Positions 8,129 through 17,393 are shown, counted from the first letter of the stretch. The stretch is 64,000 bases of DNA from Mesorhizobium sp. M00.F.Ca.ET.216.01.1.1 (GCF_004010325.2 NZ_SADR02000020.1:1-64000); one strand, 5' to 3'. Numbers and translations: made by a program. The notes: generated by a model from the letters alone, not told the origin.

Positions 8129-9261
8129 CCAGCGTCTTTTCCTTCGCCAGACTCGGCGCTCTGCTGATCAAGGAATTCATCCAGATGCGGCGCGACCGCA
8201 TCACCTTCGCCATGATGCTGGGTGTGCCGCTGATGCAGTTGGTGCTGTTCGGCTATGCCATCAACAACGATCCGAAGAACCTGCCGGCGGTCCTGGTGGC
8301 GACGAGCAGCGATCAATACACGCGGGCCATGGTCTCGGCGCTGCAGACCACCGGCTATTACCGGTTCGACCATGTCGCGCAAAGTGCGGCGCAAGCGGAA
8401 TTCCTGATGGCCCGGGGCGATGTCGCCTTCGTCGTCACCATCCCTGCCGATTTCGCCCAGCGGGTCGAGCGCGGCAACCAGCCGCAGATCCTGATTGAGG
8501 CGGATGCGACCGATCCCGCCGCCGCCAGCGGCGCCATCTCGACGCTGGGCACCGTCGCCAACCAGGCGCTGCTCAGGGCGCGCGGCATGCAGGCGACTGC
8601 CGCCGAAACTGCCAAGGAGCAGCTACAGGTGGTGGTGCACCAGCGCTACAATCCGGAAGCCGCGTCGCAATACAATATCGTGCCCGGCCTGCTCGGCGTC
8701 ATCCTGCAGATGACGATGGTGATGATGACATCGATCGCGCTGACGCGCGAGACCGAGCGCGGCACGATGGAGAACCTTTTGGCGATGCCGTCCAGCCCGC
8801 TCGAAATCATGCTGGGCAAGGTGCTGCCCTACCTGGTGGTTGGCGCCGTGCAAGTGGTGGTGGTGCTGGCGGCAGCGAAGCTGTTGTTTGCCGTCCCCTT
8901 TATGGGCTCTCTATCGCTGCTGCTCACGGCAGTCCTCATCTTCGTTCTGGCGCTGGTGCTGCTCGGCTACACTATTTCGACGATCGCCCGCACGCAGATG
9001 CAGGCGCTGCAGCTCACTTTCTTCTTCTTCCTGCCGTCTATCATGCTGTCCGGTTTCATGTTCCCCTATCGCGGCATGCCCGAGTGGGCGCAGCTGCTCG
9101 GCGAGGTCCTGCCGCTGACGCATTTCCTGCGCATCATCCGCGCGGTGATGCTGAAGGCCGCGGAACTGCCGGCGGTCGCAACGGAAATCGGCTGGCTCGT
9201 GGTGTTCGTGGCGCTGTTTGCGGGCGTGGCGCTGGTGCGGTTCAGGCGGACACTGGATTAG
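8125..9261 (+). CDS. ABC-2 type exporter permease (YbhR/YbhS-like)
   Basis: The 378-residue membrane protein has one N-terminal transmembrane segment (about 28-48), a large periplasmic region (about 50-190) and five C-terminal segments, the layout of ABC2_membrane_3 exporters. The helical loop TRETERGTMENLLAMP before the second segment is the coupling signature of the family. E. coli encodes two such permeases (YbhS, YbhR); only one is present here. It overlaps the ATPase gene by four bases and ends the operon. A drug or xenobiotic substrate is likely but not proven. Confidence 0.92.
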   Translation: MTSVFSFARLGALLIKEFIQMRRDRITFAMMLGVPLMQLVLFGYAINNDPKNLPAVLVATSSDQYTRAMVSALQTTGYYRFDHVAQSAAQAEFLMARGDVAFVVTIPADFAQRVERGNQPQILIEADATDPAAASGAISTLGTVANQALLRARGMQATAAETAKEQLQVVVHQRYNPEAASQYNIVPGLLGVILQMTMVMMTSIALTRETERGTMENLLAMPSSPLEIMLGKVLPYLVVGAVQVVVVLAAAKLLFAVPFMGSLSLLLTAVLIFVLALVLLGYTISTIARTQMQALQLTFFFFLPSIMLSGFMFPYRGMPEWAQLLGEVLPLTHFLRIIRAVMLKAAELPAVATEIGWLVVFVALFAGVALVRFRRTLD

Positions 9262-9274
9262 GATCATGCCGTAA

Positions 9275-9340
9275 TGCAGAGACTTTTGCTGCGGCGCGAA
9301 GGATCGCCACAGCTTTTATTCTGCGCCCGCGGTATCCTTC
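9275..9340. repeat. Short intergenic repeat (copy 1)
   Basis: The segment with GCGCGAAGGATCGCCA, then ATTCTGC and GCCAC, resembles 24846-24895 in order and wording. It lies between convergent genes and may act as a bidirectional transcription end. Confidence 0.4.
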
Positions 9341-9357
9341 AGCCACGGCCGCGCCAC

Positions 9358-10341
9358 CTAAGCCGCTGCCATGATTTCCGCATAGGTGCCAAAATCGACA
9401 TTGCCGCCGGACAGCACCACGGCAACGCATTTGCCTGTTAGCTCGATCTCGCCCGACGATAGCGCGGCCAGCCCGACGCAGCCGCCGGGCTCGACCACCA
9501 GCTTGAGATAGGCCATGGCGTCGCGCATCGCCTGTGCGGTCGCCTTGTCGGAGACGGCGATGCCGCCGGCAAGATTCCTGCGGTTGATCTCGAAGGTGAT
9601 CGCGCCCGGCTCGTGGGTGAGGATCGCGTCGCAGATCGACGTGTGGCCGGGCTCGTTCGCAACCCTGGCACCTTTTATCAGCGAGCGGCGAGTGTCGTCG
9701 AAATACTCGGGCTCCACGGCCCAGACGGAAGTGCCCGGCGAGGCATCCTTGACGGCGACGGAAATGCCGCTGCTCAAGCCGCCGCCGCCGCAGGGTACCA
9801 CGACCGCGTCGAGGCTGACACCGAGCCGTTTCGCCTGCGCCACCAGCTCAAGGCCGATCGTGCCCTGGCCGGCGATGATGGCCGGGTCGTCGAAGGGCGG
9901 CACCAGAACCATGCCGCTTTCCATGTAAGGGCGGACCACCGTCATACGGTCATCGCGAAAACGGTCGAACGGAACCACTTGCGCTCCCATTTTCCTGACA
10001 TTGCCGACCTTCATCGCCGGCGCGTCGGTCGGCATGGCGATGACGGCCTTGACGCCGAACATCGCCGCCGATGCGGCGACGCCTTGCGCATGGTTGCCGG
10101 ACGAGAAGGCAACGACGCCGCGGCTGCGTTCCTCGTCGCTGAGCGACGACAGCTTGTTGTAGGCGCCGCGAAGCTTGAACGAGCCGGTGCGCTGCAGCGT
10201 CTCCGGCTTGAACAGGATCCTGGCGCCGAAGCGCTTGTTCAGCTCCGCCGATTCGATCAGCGGCGTTTCGACGATCAGGCCGGACAAACGCGCCGCGGCG
10301 CGGCGGATATCGGCGATACCGGGAGGCGTGGTAGCGGTCAT
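9358..10341 (-). CDS. Threonine/serine dehydratase (fold type II PLP enzyme)
   Basis: The 327-residue protein has the PLP lysine in SFKLRGA (Lys56), the substrate loop SSGNHAQG and the phosphate-binding CGGGGLSSG. These mark threonine ammonia-lyase/serine dehydratase, which turns L-threonine into 2-oxobutanoate and ammonia. There is no C-terminal ACT regulatory domain, so it resembles catabolic or serine/threonine dehydratases rather than feedback-inhibited IlvA. I chose the ATG at 10341; an upstream ATG at 10380 is possible. Related enzymes such as serine racemase cannot be excluded. Confidence 0.88.
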   Translation of the reverse strand: MTATTPPGIADIRRAAARLSGLIVETPLIESAELNKRFGARILFKPETLQRTGSFKLRGAYNKLSSLSDEERSRGVVAFSSGNHAQGVAASAAMFGVKAVIAMPTDAPAMKVGNVRKMGAQVVPFDRFRDDRMTVVRPYMESGMVLVPPFDDPAIIAGQGTIGLELVAQAKRLGVSLDAVVVPCGGGGLSSGISVAVKDASPGTSVWAVEPEYFDDTRRSLIKGARVANEPGHTSICDAILTHEPGAITFEINRRNLAGGIAVSDKATAQAMRDAMAYLKLVVEPGGCVGLAALSSGEIELTGKCVAVVLSGGNVDFGTYAEIMAAA

Positions 10342-10508
10342 GGCGAGATCCTGCGGAAATGCAATCGTCTCATGGTGCACGGAAAACCGGGCTGCGCACC
10401 AATAAAAAAATGTGACCGTTACAATTCCTGGACGGCGAGAAGAGTGTGGTGCCTTTCATCAGCCGCCCCCGGACCTTTGAGATTGGCCGAAGCCTCCCCC
10501 GCCGCTCC

Positions 10509-10832
10509 TCACCCCAAAAGCGCCCTCTGCCGCTTGCTGCCGCCGAGCTTGCGCCAGGTGTTGAAGCGGTGGGTGGCGGCGGCGAAGGAAATCTTCATCT
10601 GCTGTGCAACCGAATAGCGCGACTTGCCCTCGTCGAACATGCGGTAGCAGCACTCGACGCCTTCCTCGGTCAGCTTGCCGTCGGGCGCTTTGTTGTGCGG
10701 ATTGGCGGGATCGAATTTTTCGACCTGCTGCTCGACCAGGCCTTTCAGGCGCTGCAGGTCGGCCTCGATGTTGGCGATGAGGTCGAGAACGGGTTTCGGA
10801 TCAAACGATTGTGGGTGCTGTTTTGCCGGCAT
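10509..10832 (-). CDS. Conserved hypothetical protein with HTH-like C-terminus
   Basis: The 107-residue protein starts with a helical, charged part (ANIEADLQRLKGLVEQQVEK) and ends with a segment that looks like a winged or resolvase-type helix-turn-helix (YRMFDEGKSRYSVAQQMKIS). A ribosome site AGGAAGG lies before the ATG. I do not recognise a named family. It could be a small DNA-binding protein. Confidence 0.65.
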   Translation of the reverse strand: MPAKQHPQSFDPKPVLDLIANIEADLQRLKGLVEQQVEKFDPANPHNKAPDGKLTEEGVECCYRMFDEGKSRYSVAQQMKISFAAATHRFNTWRKLGGSKRQRALLG

Positions 10833-10973
10833 CTACGGTCCTTCCTCTTGGCTTAGGTTCAGCTATATAGGTGAACATTTGCCAATAATGAAGGGCGCCG
10901 TTGAGAATTCCTGGGTCAAATAATTCTGACCGCCCGGCCGAGATGCGTGATTGACCGAGAGCGCATCAGACCC

Positions 10974-10996
10974 TAGTTTAGAATCATTCTAAACTA
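10974..10996. promoter_or_regulatory. Iron control element (ICE) in front of mbfA
   Basis: The perfect arms TAGTTTAGAA and TTCTAAACTA are separated by TCA and end 13 bases before the mbfA start. This matches the rhizobial ICE motif (TTTAGAA-N3-TTCTAAA) bound by Irr, which represses mbfA under iron limitation in related bacteria. Confidence 0.85.
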
Positions 10997-11009
10997 AGGT
11001 GAATTTCTC

Positions 11010-11993
11010 ATGCTTTCCCGTGTTTTCGGCCTAGGCCGCCGTCCTTTCGAATCGCTCTCGGAAAAAGAGATCCTGGCGCTGGCTATCTCATCCGAGGAGG
11101 ATGACGGGCGCATCTACCGCGCCTATGCCGACGGGCTGGCGGAAAGCTTTCCGCAGTCGGCCAAGGTGTTCGAGGAGATGGCGGAGGAGGAGGACGGCCA
11201 TCGCGACTCGCTGATCGAGCTTTTCCGCAGACGTTTCGGCGAGCGCATTCCCTTGATCCGGCGCGAGCATGTGAGGGGCTATTACGAACGCAAGCCCGAC
11301 TGGCTGGTCAGGCCGCTCGGCATCGAGCATGTGCGCAATCAGGCCGAAGCGATGGAGCGGCAGGCCTATCGGTTCTATGTCGAGGCGGCCAAACGCACCA
11401 GCGACGCCTCGACGCGGAAACTGCTCGACGATCTGGCGGTTGCCGAACAGAGCCATGAAACGCAGGCGCAGCGGCTGGAGCAAAAGCATGTGCCGGGCGC
11501 GGTCAAGGAAGAGGAAGCCGCGGCCGAGCAGCGACAGTTCATCCTGACCTATGTACAGCCGGGGCTGGCCGGGCTGATGGACGGATCGGTGTCGACGCTG
11601 GCGCCGATCTTTGCCGCGGCCTTTGCCACGCACGACACGTTTCAGACCTTTCTGGTCGGGCTTGCCGCCTCGATCGGCGCCGGCATTTCGATGGGCTTTA
11701 CCGAGGTCGCCTCCGACGACGGCAAGCTGTCGGGCCGCGGCTCGCCGGTCAGCCGCGGGCTGACCGTCGGCGTCATGACCACGCTGGGCGGCCTCGGCCA
11801 TGCGCTGCCCTATCTCATTCCACTTTTCTGGACGGCGACGGCCGTCGCGGCGGTGGTGGTGTTCTTTGAACTGTGGGCGATCGCCTTCGTGCAGAACCGT
11901 TACATGCAGACGCCATTCTGGCGCGCTGCCTTCCAGGTGGTGCTGGGCGGCGCGCTGGTGTTCGCGGCGGGGGTGCTGATCGGCAACGCTTAG
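11010..11993 (+). CDS. mbfA: Membrane-bound ferritin MbfA (rubrerythrin-VIT1 fusion), iron exporter
   Basis: The 327-residue protein joins a ferritin-like four-helix domain (about 20-165; iron-ligand Glu/His such as EEMAEEEDGH and VAEQSHE) to a VIT1/CCC1-type membrane domain (about 180-327) with several transmembrane segments. MbfA exports iron and protects against iron and peroxide stress. The Irr-type ICE palindrome directly upstream fits regulation seen in Bradyrhizobium and Agrobacterium. The length is normal for the family. Confidence 0.93.
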   Translation: MLSRVFGLGRRPFESLSEKEILALAISSEEDDGRIYRAYADGLAESFPQSAKVFEEMAEEEDGHRDSLIELFRRRFGERIPLIRREHVRGYYERKPDWLVRPLGIEHVRNQAEAMERQAYRFYVEAAKRTSDASTRKLLDDLAVAEQSHETQAQRLEQKHVPGAVKEEEAAAEQRQFILTYVQPGLAGLMDGSVSTLAPIFAAAFATHDTFQTFLVGLAASIGAGISMGFTEVASDDGKLSGRGSPVSRGLTVGVMTTLGGLGHALPYLIPLFWTATAVAAVVVFFELWAIAFVQNRYMQTPFWRAAFQVVLGGALVFAAGVLIGNA

Positions 11994-12000
11994 CTTCTTC

Positions 12001-12155
12001 CCTTCTCCCTTGTGGGCCCCTTGGGGGAGAAGGTGGATCGGCGCGTTAGCGCCAAGACGGTTGAGGGGTGTTGGACGGAGCGCGGTCGGCGCCAAGCTGG
12101 AGCACTCCTCATCCGACCGAGCTTCGCTCGGCCACCTTCCTCTGGGGAGAAGGGG
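12001..12155. repeat. Long inverted intergenic repeat (GGGGAGAAGGTGG family)
   Basis: Left arm CTTGGGGGAGAAGGTGG near 12019 and right arm CCACCTTCCTCTGGGGAGAAGG near 12131 can fold together, with inner arms TCGG/CCGA. It lies between the convergent mbfA and ABM-type genes. Structurally similar repeats lie at 21789 and 30567. Confidence 0.6.
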
Positions 12156-12177
12156 AGAGCCGCTGCACAAGCAGCTC

Positions 12178-12522
12178 TCACCCGTTCACTTCTCTGCTAT
12201 CCCTTGGTGCCTCGGCCCGTTCGGTCAGACCGTAGTCGCGCATGACGTGGGCGATACGTAGACGATAGTCGGCAAAGATACCGCCACGGCCGGCCTTCTG
12301 CGCCTGCCGGTGCTCTTGCGTATTGCGCCAGGCTTTCACTGCTTCCTCGTCGCGCCAGAACGACAGCGACAAGATGCGGTTCGGATCGGCAAGGCTCTGG
12401 AACCGCTCGATCGAGACGAAGCCGTCGATGCCGTCGAGCAGCGGGCGCAGGTTGGCGGCAAGGCCGAGATAGGTGTCGCGCTGGCCTGCCGCCGGCTCGA
12501 CCTCGAAGATGACCGCGATCAT
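12178..12522 (-). CDS. Antibiotic biosynthesis monooxygenase (ABM)-family protein
   Basis: The 114-residue protein is a dimeric alpha-beta barrel of the ABM type (MIAVIFEVEPAAG start, FWRDEEAVKAWR core). Members include small cofactor-free monooxygenases and haem-degrading or stress proteins. Its ATG overlaps the stop of the NIPSNAP-like gene by four bases, so the two barrel proteins are coupled and could interact. The substrate is unknown. Confidence 0.85.
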   Translation of the reverse strand: MIAVIFEVEPAAGQRDTYLGLAANLRPLLDGIDGFVSIERFQSLADPNRILSLSFWRDEEAVKAWRNTQEHRQAQKAGRGGIFADYRLRIAHVMRDYGLTERAEAPRDSREVNG

Positions 12523-12851
12523 GGCAGCGCCAACTTGGCATGCGGCCTCGAAGCCAGCTTCAGGAAGATGCGATCCTCTTTGAGGATGAATTTTTCGCGC
12601 CGGGCAAATTCGTAATTTGCCTTGCCGGCCGGATCGGCGGCGAGCTTGGCGCGATAGGCTTCATAGGCCGCGAGGCTGTCGATATTGTAGGCGGCATAGG
12701 CGGTGGTGGCCGAGCCTTCGTACGGCGCAAAATAGCCGATCAGATCGGCGCCGCAGCGCGGGATTGCCTGGCCCCAGTTGCGGGCGTATTCCTCGAATGC
12801 CGCCTTGCCGAACGGATCGATCTCATAGCGGATGAAGCAGGTGATGGTCAT
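12519..12851 (-). CDS. NIPSNAP-family protein
   Basis: The 110-residue product (MTITCFIRYEIDPF start) matches the NIPSNAP family, another dimeric alpha-beta barrel. The start at 12851 is set by the strong ribosome site AAGGAGGCGAAA. It is the first gene of a two-gene unit with the ABM-type protein. NIPSNAP proteins lack a settled biochemical role in bacteria. Confidence 0.85.
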   Translation of the reverse strand: MTITCFIRYEIDPFGKAAFEEYARNWGQAIPRCGADLIGYFAPYEGSATTAYAAYNIDSLAAYEAYRAKLAADPAGKANYEFARREKFILKEDRIFLKLASRPHAKLALP

Positions 12852-12945
12852 TTTCGCCTCCTTGGCGGTTTGATATTCCTTGCGCCGACAGTTCAAGCGC
12901 GATCGAAACGTTCGGTCGATCGATGTGCTAGGCAATTCTCGCTGG

Positions 12946-13164
12946 TCATATTTGCCAGAAGGATTTCGCGCATTCGCGGCGCACGTCCTGGGGCGTCAGG
13001 CCAAGGTCGCGCAGCAAATGGTCGTCGATCTCGGCGAGGTCGAGGCGCTGCAGATGACGGTCGTACCATCGCGCCAGGAGTCGCAGGCGAAACCGGCGTA
13101 GGCTCACGAACGGGAACGGCAGGCGATTGGCCAGCGCGGCGCTGGGAGCGGTTCTTGCGGTCAT
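12946..13164 (-). CDS. DUF1127 small Arg-rich protein
   Basis: The 72-residue protein ends with the DUF1127 core (LLARWYDRHLQRLDLAEIDDHLLRDLGL), an arginine-rich motif widespread in alphaproteobacteria and linked to RNA binding and phosphate or growth adaptation. An AAGGAGG site fits the ATG at 13164 rather than the GTG two codons earlier. It diverges from the ArsR-type regulator at 13233 with only 68 bases between them. A second DUF1127 gene is at 51254. Confidence 0.85.
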   Translation of the reverse strand: MTARTAPSAALANRLPFPFVSLRRFRLRLLARWYDRHLQRLDLAEIDDHLLRDLGLTPQDVRRECAKSFWQI

Positions 13165-13232
13165 CGTCACCTCCTTGATCTGAGCGGAGAATAATGATTA
13201 CCTGACGAGAATGCTTCGATGAGGAACGAACT

Positions 13233-13907
13233 ATGCGTGAAGGACCCGACATAGCCCGCATCGCCAGCCTGGTCGGCGATCCGGCACGGGCGAACATGCT
13301 CACCGCGCTGATGGGCGGCACCGCACTGACGGCGACAGAACTGGCGCTGGAGGCCGGCGTGTCGCTGCCGACCGCCAGTTCGCATCTGTCGAAACTGATG
13401 GAGGGCGGATTGCTGACGCTGGCGAGCCAGGGGCGGCACCGCTATTACGGCCTCGCCGGCCCGCAGGTGGCGGGCATGATCGAGGCCATCACCGGCGTCG
13501 CCGCCTCGGTCGGACCGCAGCGGGTGCGGCCGGGCCCCCGCGACGCGGCCATGCGTGTGGCGCGGGTCTGCTACGACCACCTCGCCGGCGAGCAAGCGGT
13601 GGCGATGCTGGATCGTCTGGTCGCTAGAAAAATCCTGGTGCGAGATGACAACGAGATCAGGCTCGGCCAGTCGGCGGCCTCGCATTTCGCCGCGATCGGC
13701 ATCAATGTTGAGCACAAGGCCAGGCGGCCGGCGTGCCGCGCCTGCCTCGACTGGAGCGTGCGGCGCTCGCATCTGGCCGGCACGCTCGGCGCGGCCATCC
13801 TCTACAAGATCCTTTCGGAAAAATGGGCGCGGCGCGAGAAGGACAGCCGCGCGGTGATCTTTTCGCCGACTGGCAAGCAGGCGTTCGAGAAGGTGTTTCT
13901 CGGCTGA
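13233..13907 (+). CDS. ArsR-family winged-helix regulator
   Basis: The 224-residue protein has an N-terminal ArsR winged helix (SLVGDPARANMLTALM ... SLPTASSHLSKLMEGGLL, about residues 8-75) and a longer C-terminal extension with CRACLDW (cysteines near 168-171), larger than metal-sensing ArsR repressors. Related long ArsR proteins often sense organic ligands or redox state. Its divergence from the DUF1127 gene and the nearby NIPSNAP/ABM pair suggests local control. Confidence 0.88.
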   Translation: MREGPDIARIASLVGDPARANMLTALMGGTALTATELALEAGVSLPTASSHLSKLMEGGLLTLASQGRHRYYGLAGPQVAGMIEAITGVAASVGPQRVRPGPRDAAMRVARVCYDHLAGEQAVAMLDRLVARKILVRDDNEIRLGQSAASHFAAIGINVEHKARRPACRACLDWSVRRSHLAGTLGAAILYKILSEKWARREKDSRAVIFSPTGKQAFEKVFLG

Positions 13908-13922
13908 ATATCTTGTTGTTTG

Positions 13923-13969
13923 ACCATGATCTTTTCCGAAAACCGGGTTCCACTTTTCGGGATCATGGT
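13923..13969. repeat. RIME-like palindrome between convergent genes
   Basis: Arms ACCATGATC and GATCATGGT enclose TTTTCCGAAAACCGG and CACTTTTCGG. It sits between the ends of the ArsR and ligD genes, so it probably ends both transcripts or marks a repeat insertion. Confidence 0.75.
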
Positions 13970-13979
13970 TCTAGCCGGA

Positions 13980-16481
13980 TCAACCGCGCTTGAGTGGCTT
14001 GCCCTTCTGGAAAAAATCGGCCCAGGCATCGGCTTCCGCCAGCCGCTTCAGCGTCGTTCTGTCGCCGATCGGGAAGGCGTTCGGCGCCAGCCCGGCTTCG
14101 ATCTCCGCCCAGGTCACCGGCATCGACACCGCGGCACGCTTCTTGGCGCGCGACGAATAGGGCGCGACCGTGGTCGCTCCGCGGCTGTTGCGCAGATAGT
14201 CGACGAAGATCTTGCCGGTGCGCGCCTTCTTCGACAGCGTCGCCGTGTAGCGATCGGGCGCGGCCTGTTCGAGGGCGCGGGCAAAATCATGGGCGAAGGT
14301 CTTTACCGCCTCCCAGTCCGCCGACGGTTTCAGGGGTATCAGGACATGATAGCCCTTGCCGCCCGATGTCTTGACGAAATTCGGCAACGACAGTTGGTCG
14401 AGCCGGGCACGGATGTCGAGCGCGGCCGCGCGCACCGCTTTCGCCTCGACGCCCTCGTCGGGGTCGAGGTCGAAGATGATCTGGTCCGGCCTCTCCAGCT
14501 CGTCGATCGTGCAGCCCCAGATATGGATCTCGACCACTCCGAGCTGGACCAAGGCGGCAACGCCTTCAAAATCACGGATGAACAACAGCTCCTCGCCGTC
14601 CTTGGGGTCCTTCATTCTGTCGATCTTGTCATGCATGCCGGGGGAAGCGTGCTTCTGGAAGAAGCGCTGGCCGCCGACGCCGTCCGGCGCCCGCACCAGG
14701 CTGAGCGGCCGATTGACGACGAATTGTTGCATGCGCGGCCAGACCGTCGCGTAATGGTCGAGCAGGTCCTGCTTCGATACCTTCTCCTCGGGCCACAGCA
14801 GCTTGTCCGGGTGGGAAAGCGTCACCTCGGTTTTCGCAGCCCCAGCGGATTTGGTGGGCGCGGATTTTGCCTTGGCCTCGCCTGCGGATGCTTTTGGCCT
14901 CTCCTGCACGATTTCCTCCGCCGGCTTGTCCTCGCGCAATCCCTGGAACGAGGCATGACGTATTATACGGTCAGAGGTCCAGCTGCGGAACTCCACTTCG
15001 CCGACCAGCTCGGGCTTCACCCAAACTAGGCCCTTGCCCGCCGGTGCGGCCGTGTCGAAGGGCGAAGTCTTGGCTTTCAGCGCATCGAGTTTTTTCTTCA
15101 GGTCGCCGGCGGTCTTGGCGGAAAAACCGGTGCCGACGCGGCCGGCATAATGCAGCTTGCCGCCCTCATGGTAACCGACCAGCAGTGAGCGCAGCCCGCG
15201 CCCGGTCTTGTCCGACGGCAGGTAGCCGCCGACGACGAATTCCTGGCGCAGCGTGCACTTCGACTTTATCCAGGACAGGCCGCTGCCGCTGCGATAGGAC
15301 GCGTCGGCGCGCTTGGAGACGATGCCTTCCAGCCCCATGCGGCAGGCGTGCTCGAGCATGACCTTGCCGGGTTCGGCAAAGTGCTCGCTGAAGCGCACGG
15401 CCGAGTTGTCGGGCTGCTTGCCAAGCAATTCCTGCAACGCCTGCTTGCGCTCGACCAGCGGCTCGCTGCGCAGGTCTTCGCCGTCGAGGCGCATCAGGTC
15501 GAAGACGTAGTAGATGAAACGATCCGTGCGGCCAGCCGACAGCTCCGCCTGCAGCGCCGGGAAGGACGAGACGCCGCTGTCGGCCAGCACGACGATCTCG
15601 CCATCGATGATCGCATCCTTGCATTTCAGACTGGCAAGCGCTGCGACAATCGCGTCTCCGAATTTCTTCGTCCAGTCGAGACCGGTGCGCGTCAAAAGCC
15701 GCACCTCACCGCCGGCGAGCTGCGCCTGCATGCGGTAGCCGTCGAACTTCACCTCATGCAGCCACTCCTTGCCGGGCGGCGCATCCCTTTGCAGGGTGGC
15801 GAGACATGGTTCGATGAATTCGAGTCGCTTCGCTGCCCTGAGCTTCGCCTTGCTGGCGGCTGGCTTGTTCGAATGCCAGACCCTTGGTTTCTTGCCGCTC
15901 GCGGTCTTGCCTTCGCCGACCTCTTCGACGGTCAGGCCGGACTTCACCGATTCCGGTGCCTCCTCCAGGATATCCTCGCCGGGGCGCGCGGCGGCATCGT
16001 CGGACTTGATCAGCAGCCAATTGTCGCGCTTGTCACCACGGCGTGGCCTCAGCCACGCCAGATGCCAGAGGCCGTGTAGCTTGTGGCCGTGCAGCTCAAA
16101 GCTGATATGGCCTTTCTTCATCGCCTGGGCCGGATCGATGTCCGGCGTCCATGTGCCTTCGTCCCAGACGATGACCGAGCCGGCGCCATATTCGCCTTCG
16201 GGAATGGTGCCTTCGAAGGACGCGTAGTCGATCGGGTGGTCCTCGACATGCACGGCAAGCCGCTTTTCATGTGGATCGAGGCTCGGGCCGCGGGTCACCG
16301 CCCAGCTCCACAGCACGCCGCCATGTTCCAGGCGAAGGTCGTAATGCAGCCGCGTGGCGGCATGCTTTTGGATAACGAAGATGCCGCCGGCCCCGCCCTT
16401 CCCGGCTCGAGCGACCTTGCCGGACGGCTCGGTGGTTTTCTTGAAATCGCGCTTGGCGTGGTATTGTTCGAGGCTGGCCAT
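13980..16481 (-). CDS. ligD: ATP-dependent DNA ligase D (NHEJ)
   Basis: The 833-residue protein contains the three LigD domains. First is a 3'-phosphoesterase (about 30-190; RLHYDLRLEHGG, GTIPEGEYGAG), then an ATP-dependent ligase (about 220-520) with adenylated Lys245 in EVKFDGYR, then an archaeo-eukaryotic primase-type polymerase (about 550-830) with IIFDLDPDE metal ligands. It repairs double-strand breaks together with Ku. It starts 12 bases after the Ku stop on the same strand, so the two form an operon. The domain order PE-ligase-polymerase is usual for rhizobia. Confidence 0.96.
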   Translation of the reverse strand: MASLEQYHAKRDFKKTTEPSGKVARAGKGGAGGIFVIQKHAATRLHYDLRLEHGGVLWSWAVTRGPSLDPHEKRLAVHVEDHPIDYASFEGTIPEGEYGAGSVIVWDEGTWTPDIDPAQAMKKGHISFELHGHKLHGLWHLAWLRPRRGDKRDNWLLIKSDDAAARPGEDILEEAPESVKSGLTVEEVGEGKTASGKKPRVWHSNKPAASKAKLRAAKRLEFIEPCLATLQRDAPPGKEWLHEVKFDGYRMQAQLAGGEVRLLTRTGLDWTKKFGDAIVAALASLKCKDAIIDGEIVVLADSGVSSFPALQAELSAGRTDRFIYYVFDLMRLDGEDLRSEPLVERKQALQELLGKQPDNSAVRFSEHFAEPGKVMLEHACRMGLEGIVSKRADASYRSGSGLSWIKSKCTLRQEFVVGGYLPSDKTGRGLRSLLVGYHEGGKLHYAGRVGTGFSAKTAGDLKKKLDALKAKTSPFDTAAPAGKGLVWVKPELVGEVEFRSWTSDRIIRHASFQGLREDKPAEEIVQERPKASAGEAKAKSAPTKSAGAAKTEVTLSHPDKLLWPEEKVSKQDLLDHYATVWPRMQQFVVNRPLSLVRAPDGVGGQRFFQKHASPGMHDKIDRMKDPKDGEELLFIRDFEGVAALVQLGVVEIHIWGCTIDELERPDQIIFDLDPDEGVEAKAVRAAALDIRARLDQLSLPNFVKTSGGKGYHVLIPLKPSADWEAVKTFAHDFARALEQAAPDRYTATLSKKARTGKIFVDYLRNSRGATTVAPYSSRAKKRAAVSMPVTWAEIEAGLAPNAFPIGDRTTLKRLAEADAWADFFQKGKPLKRG

Positions 16482-16493
16482 GAACCCTAAATC

Positions 16494-17360
16494 CTATGCC
16501 GACTTGCGCCGGGCGGCAGGCGTTTCCCGCTTCGCTTGCGGTTTGGCCTTTGCCGGCCGGGATGTCTTCGCGGCTGACCGCTCGCCCGACGAAAGGCTCT
16601 TCTTCGGCGCATCGAAAAGGTTGATGACATTGGAGGGTTGAGGAGCCGCCTTGGTCTTTGGCGCCTTCTTGCCGGCCTTCTTGGCTCGGATCAGCTCAAG
16701 CAGTGCGTTCTCGTATCGGTCCTCGAATTTCGACGGATCGAACCTCGTCCGTTTCTCATCAATGATGTGCTTGGCGAGATCGATCATCTCGTCATCCGTC
16801 TTCATTGCCGCGATGTCGTCGAAGATGGCATCCGGCTGGCGCACCGTATTGTCGTAGCGCAGCGTGGTCAGCACCATACCCTTGCCCAGCGGCTCGATGA
16901 CCGCCGGGCGTTCACGCTGGTACAGCACGATGCGGGCAAGCCCCGCCATCTTCCTGCCGGCCATGGCGTCGCGGATGACGGCGAAAGCCTCCTCCGAGAC
17001 TTTGTCTGCCGGCGTGACGTAGTAGGGCGTGTCGAGATAAATCTGCTGGATCGAGGACTTTTCGACGAAACCGTCCAGGTTCGTCGTATGCGAGGATTCG
17101 ATCTGGACCGCCTCGATCTCGTCTTCCTCAATGTGGATGAACTCGCCGTCCTCGACCTCATAGCCTTTGACCTCGTCGCCCTCGCCCAACGGCTCGCCGG
17201 TTTCGGAATCGACATAGACGCGCCTGACGGCGTTGCCGGTCTTGCGGTCGAGCACCCGGAACGAGACCTTTTCGGTATGGGTGACGACATTGGTCAGTTC
17301 AATGGCGCAGGTGACCAGCGAAAGCTTCAGATAGCCTTTCCAGGCGGGACGCGGCGCCAT
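16494..17360 (-). CDS. ku: Ku protein, DNA end-binding factor of NHEJ
   Basis: The 288-residue protein has the bacterial Ku core (MAPRPAWKGYLKLSLVTC start, about 1-255) and a Lys/Ala-rich C-terminal tail (about 220-288) as seen in DNA-binding Ku extensions. It binds broken ends as a homodimer and recruits LigD, encoded next. A promoter matching the EcfG consensus (17394-17418) lies about 33 bases before the start, pointing to induction by general stress or stationary phase. Rhizobia often carry several ku paralogues; others may exist outside the window. Confidence 0.95.
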   Translation of the reverse strand: MAPRPAWKGYLKLSLVTCAIELTNVVTHTEKVSFRVLDRKTGNAVRRVYVDSETGEPLGEGDEVKGYEVEDGEFIHIEEDEIEAVQIESSHTTNLDGFVEKSSIQQIYLDTPYYVTPADKVSEEAFAVIRDAMAGRKMAGLARIVLYQRERPAVIEPLGKGMVLTTLRYDNTVRQPDAIFDDIAAMKTDDEMIDLAKHIIDEKRTRFDPSKFEDRYENALLELIRAKKAGKKAPKTKAAPQPSNVINLFDAPKKSLSSGERSAAKTSRPAKAKPQAKRETPAARRKSA

Positions 17361-17393
17361 GACAAGCTCCTAGCGCTCTCCGGTTCTACCGAG

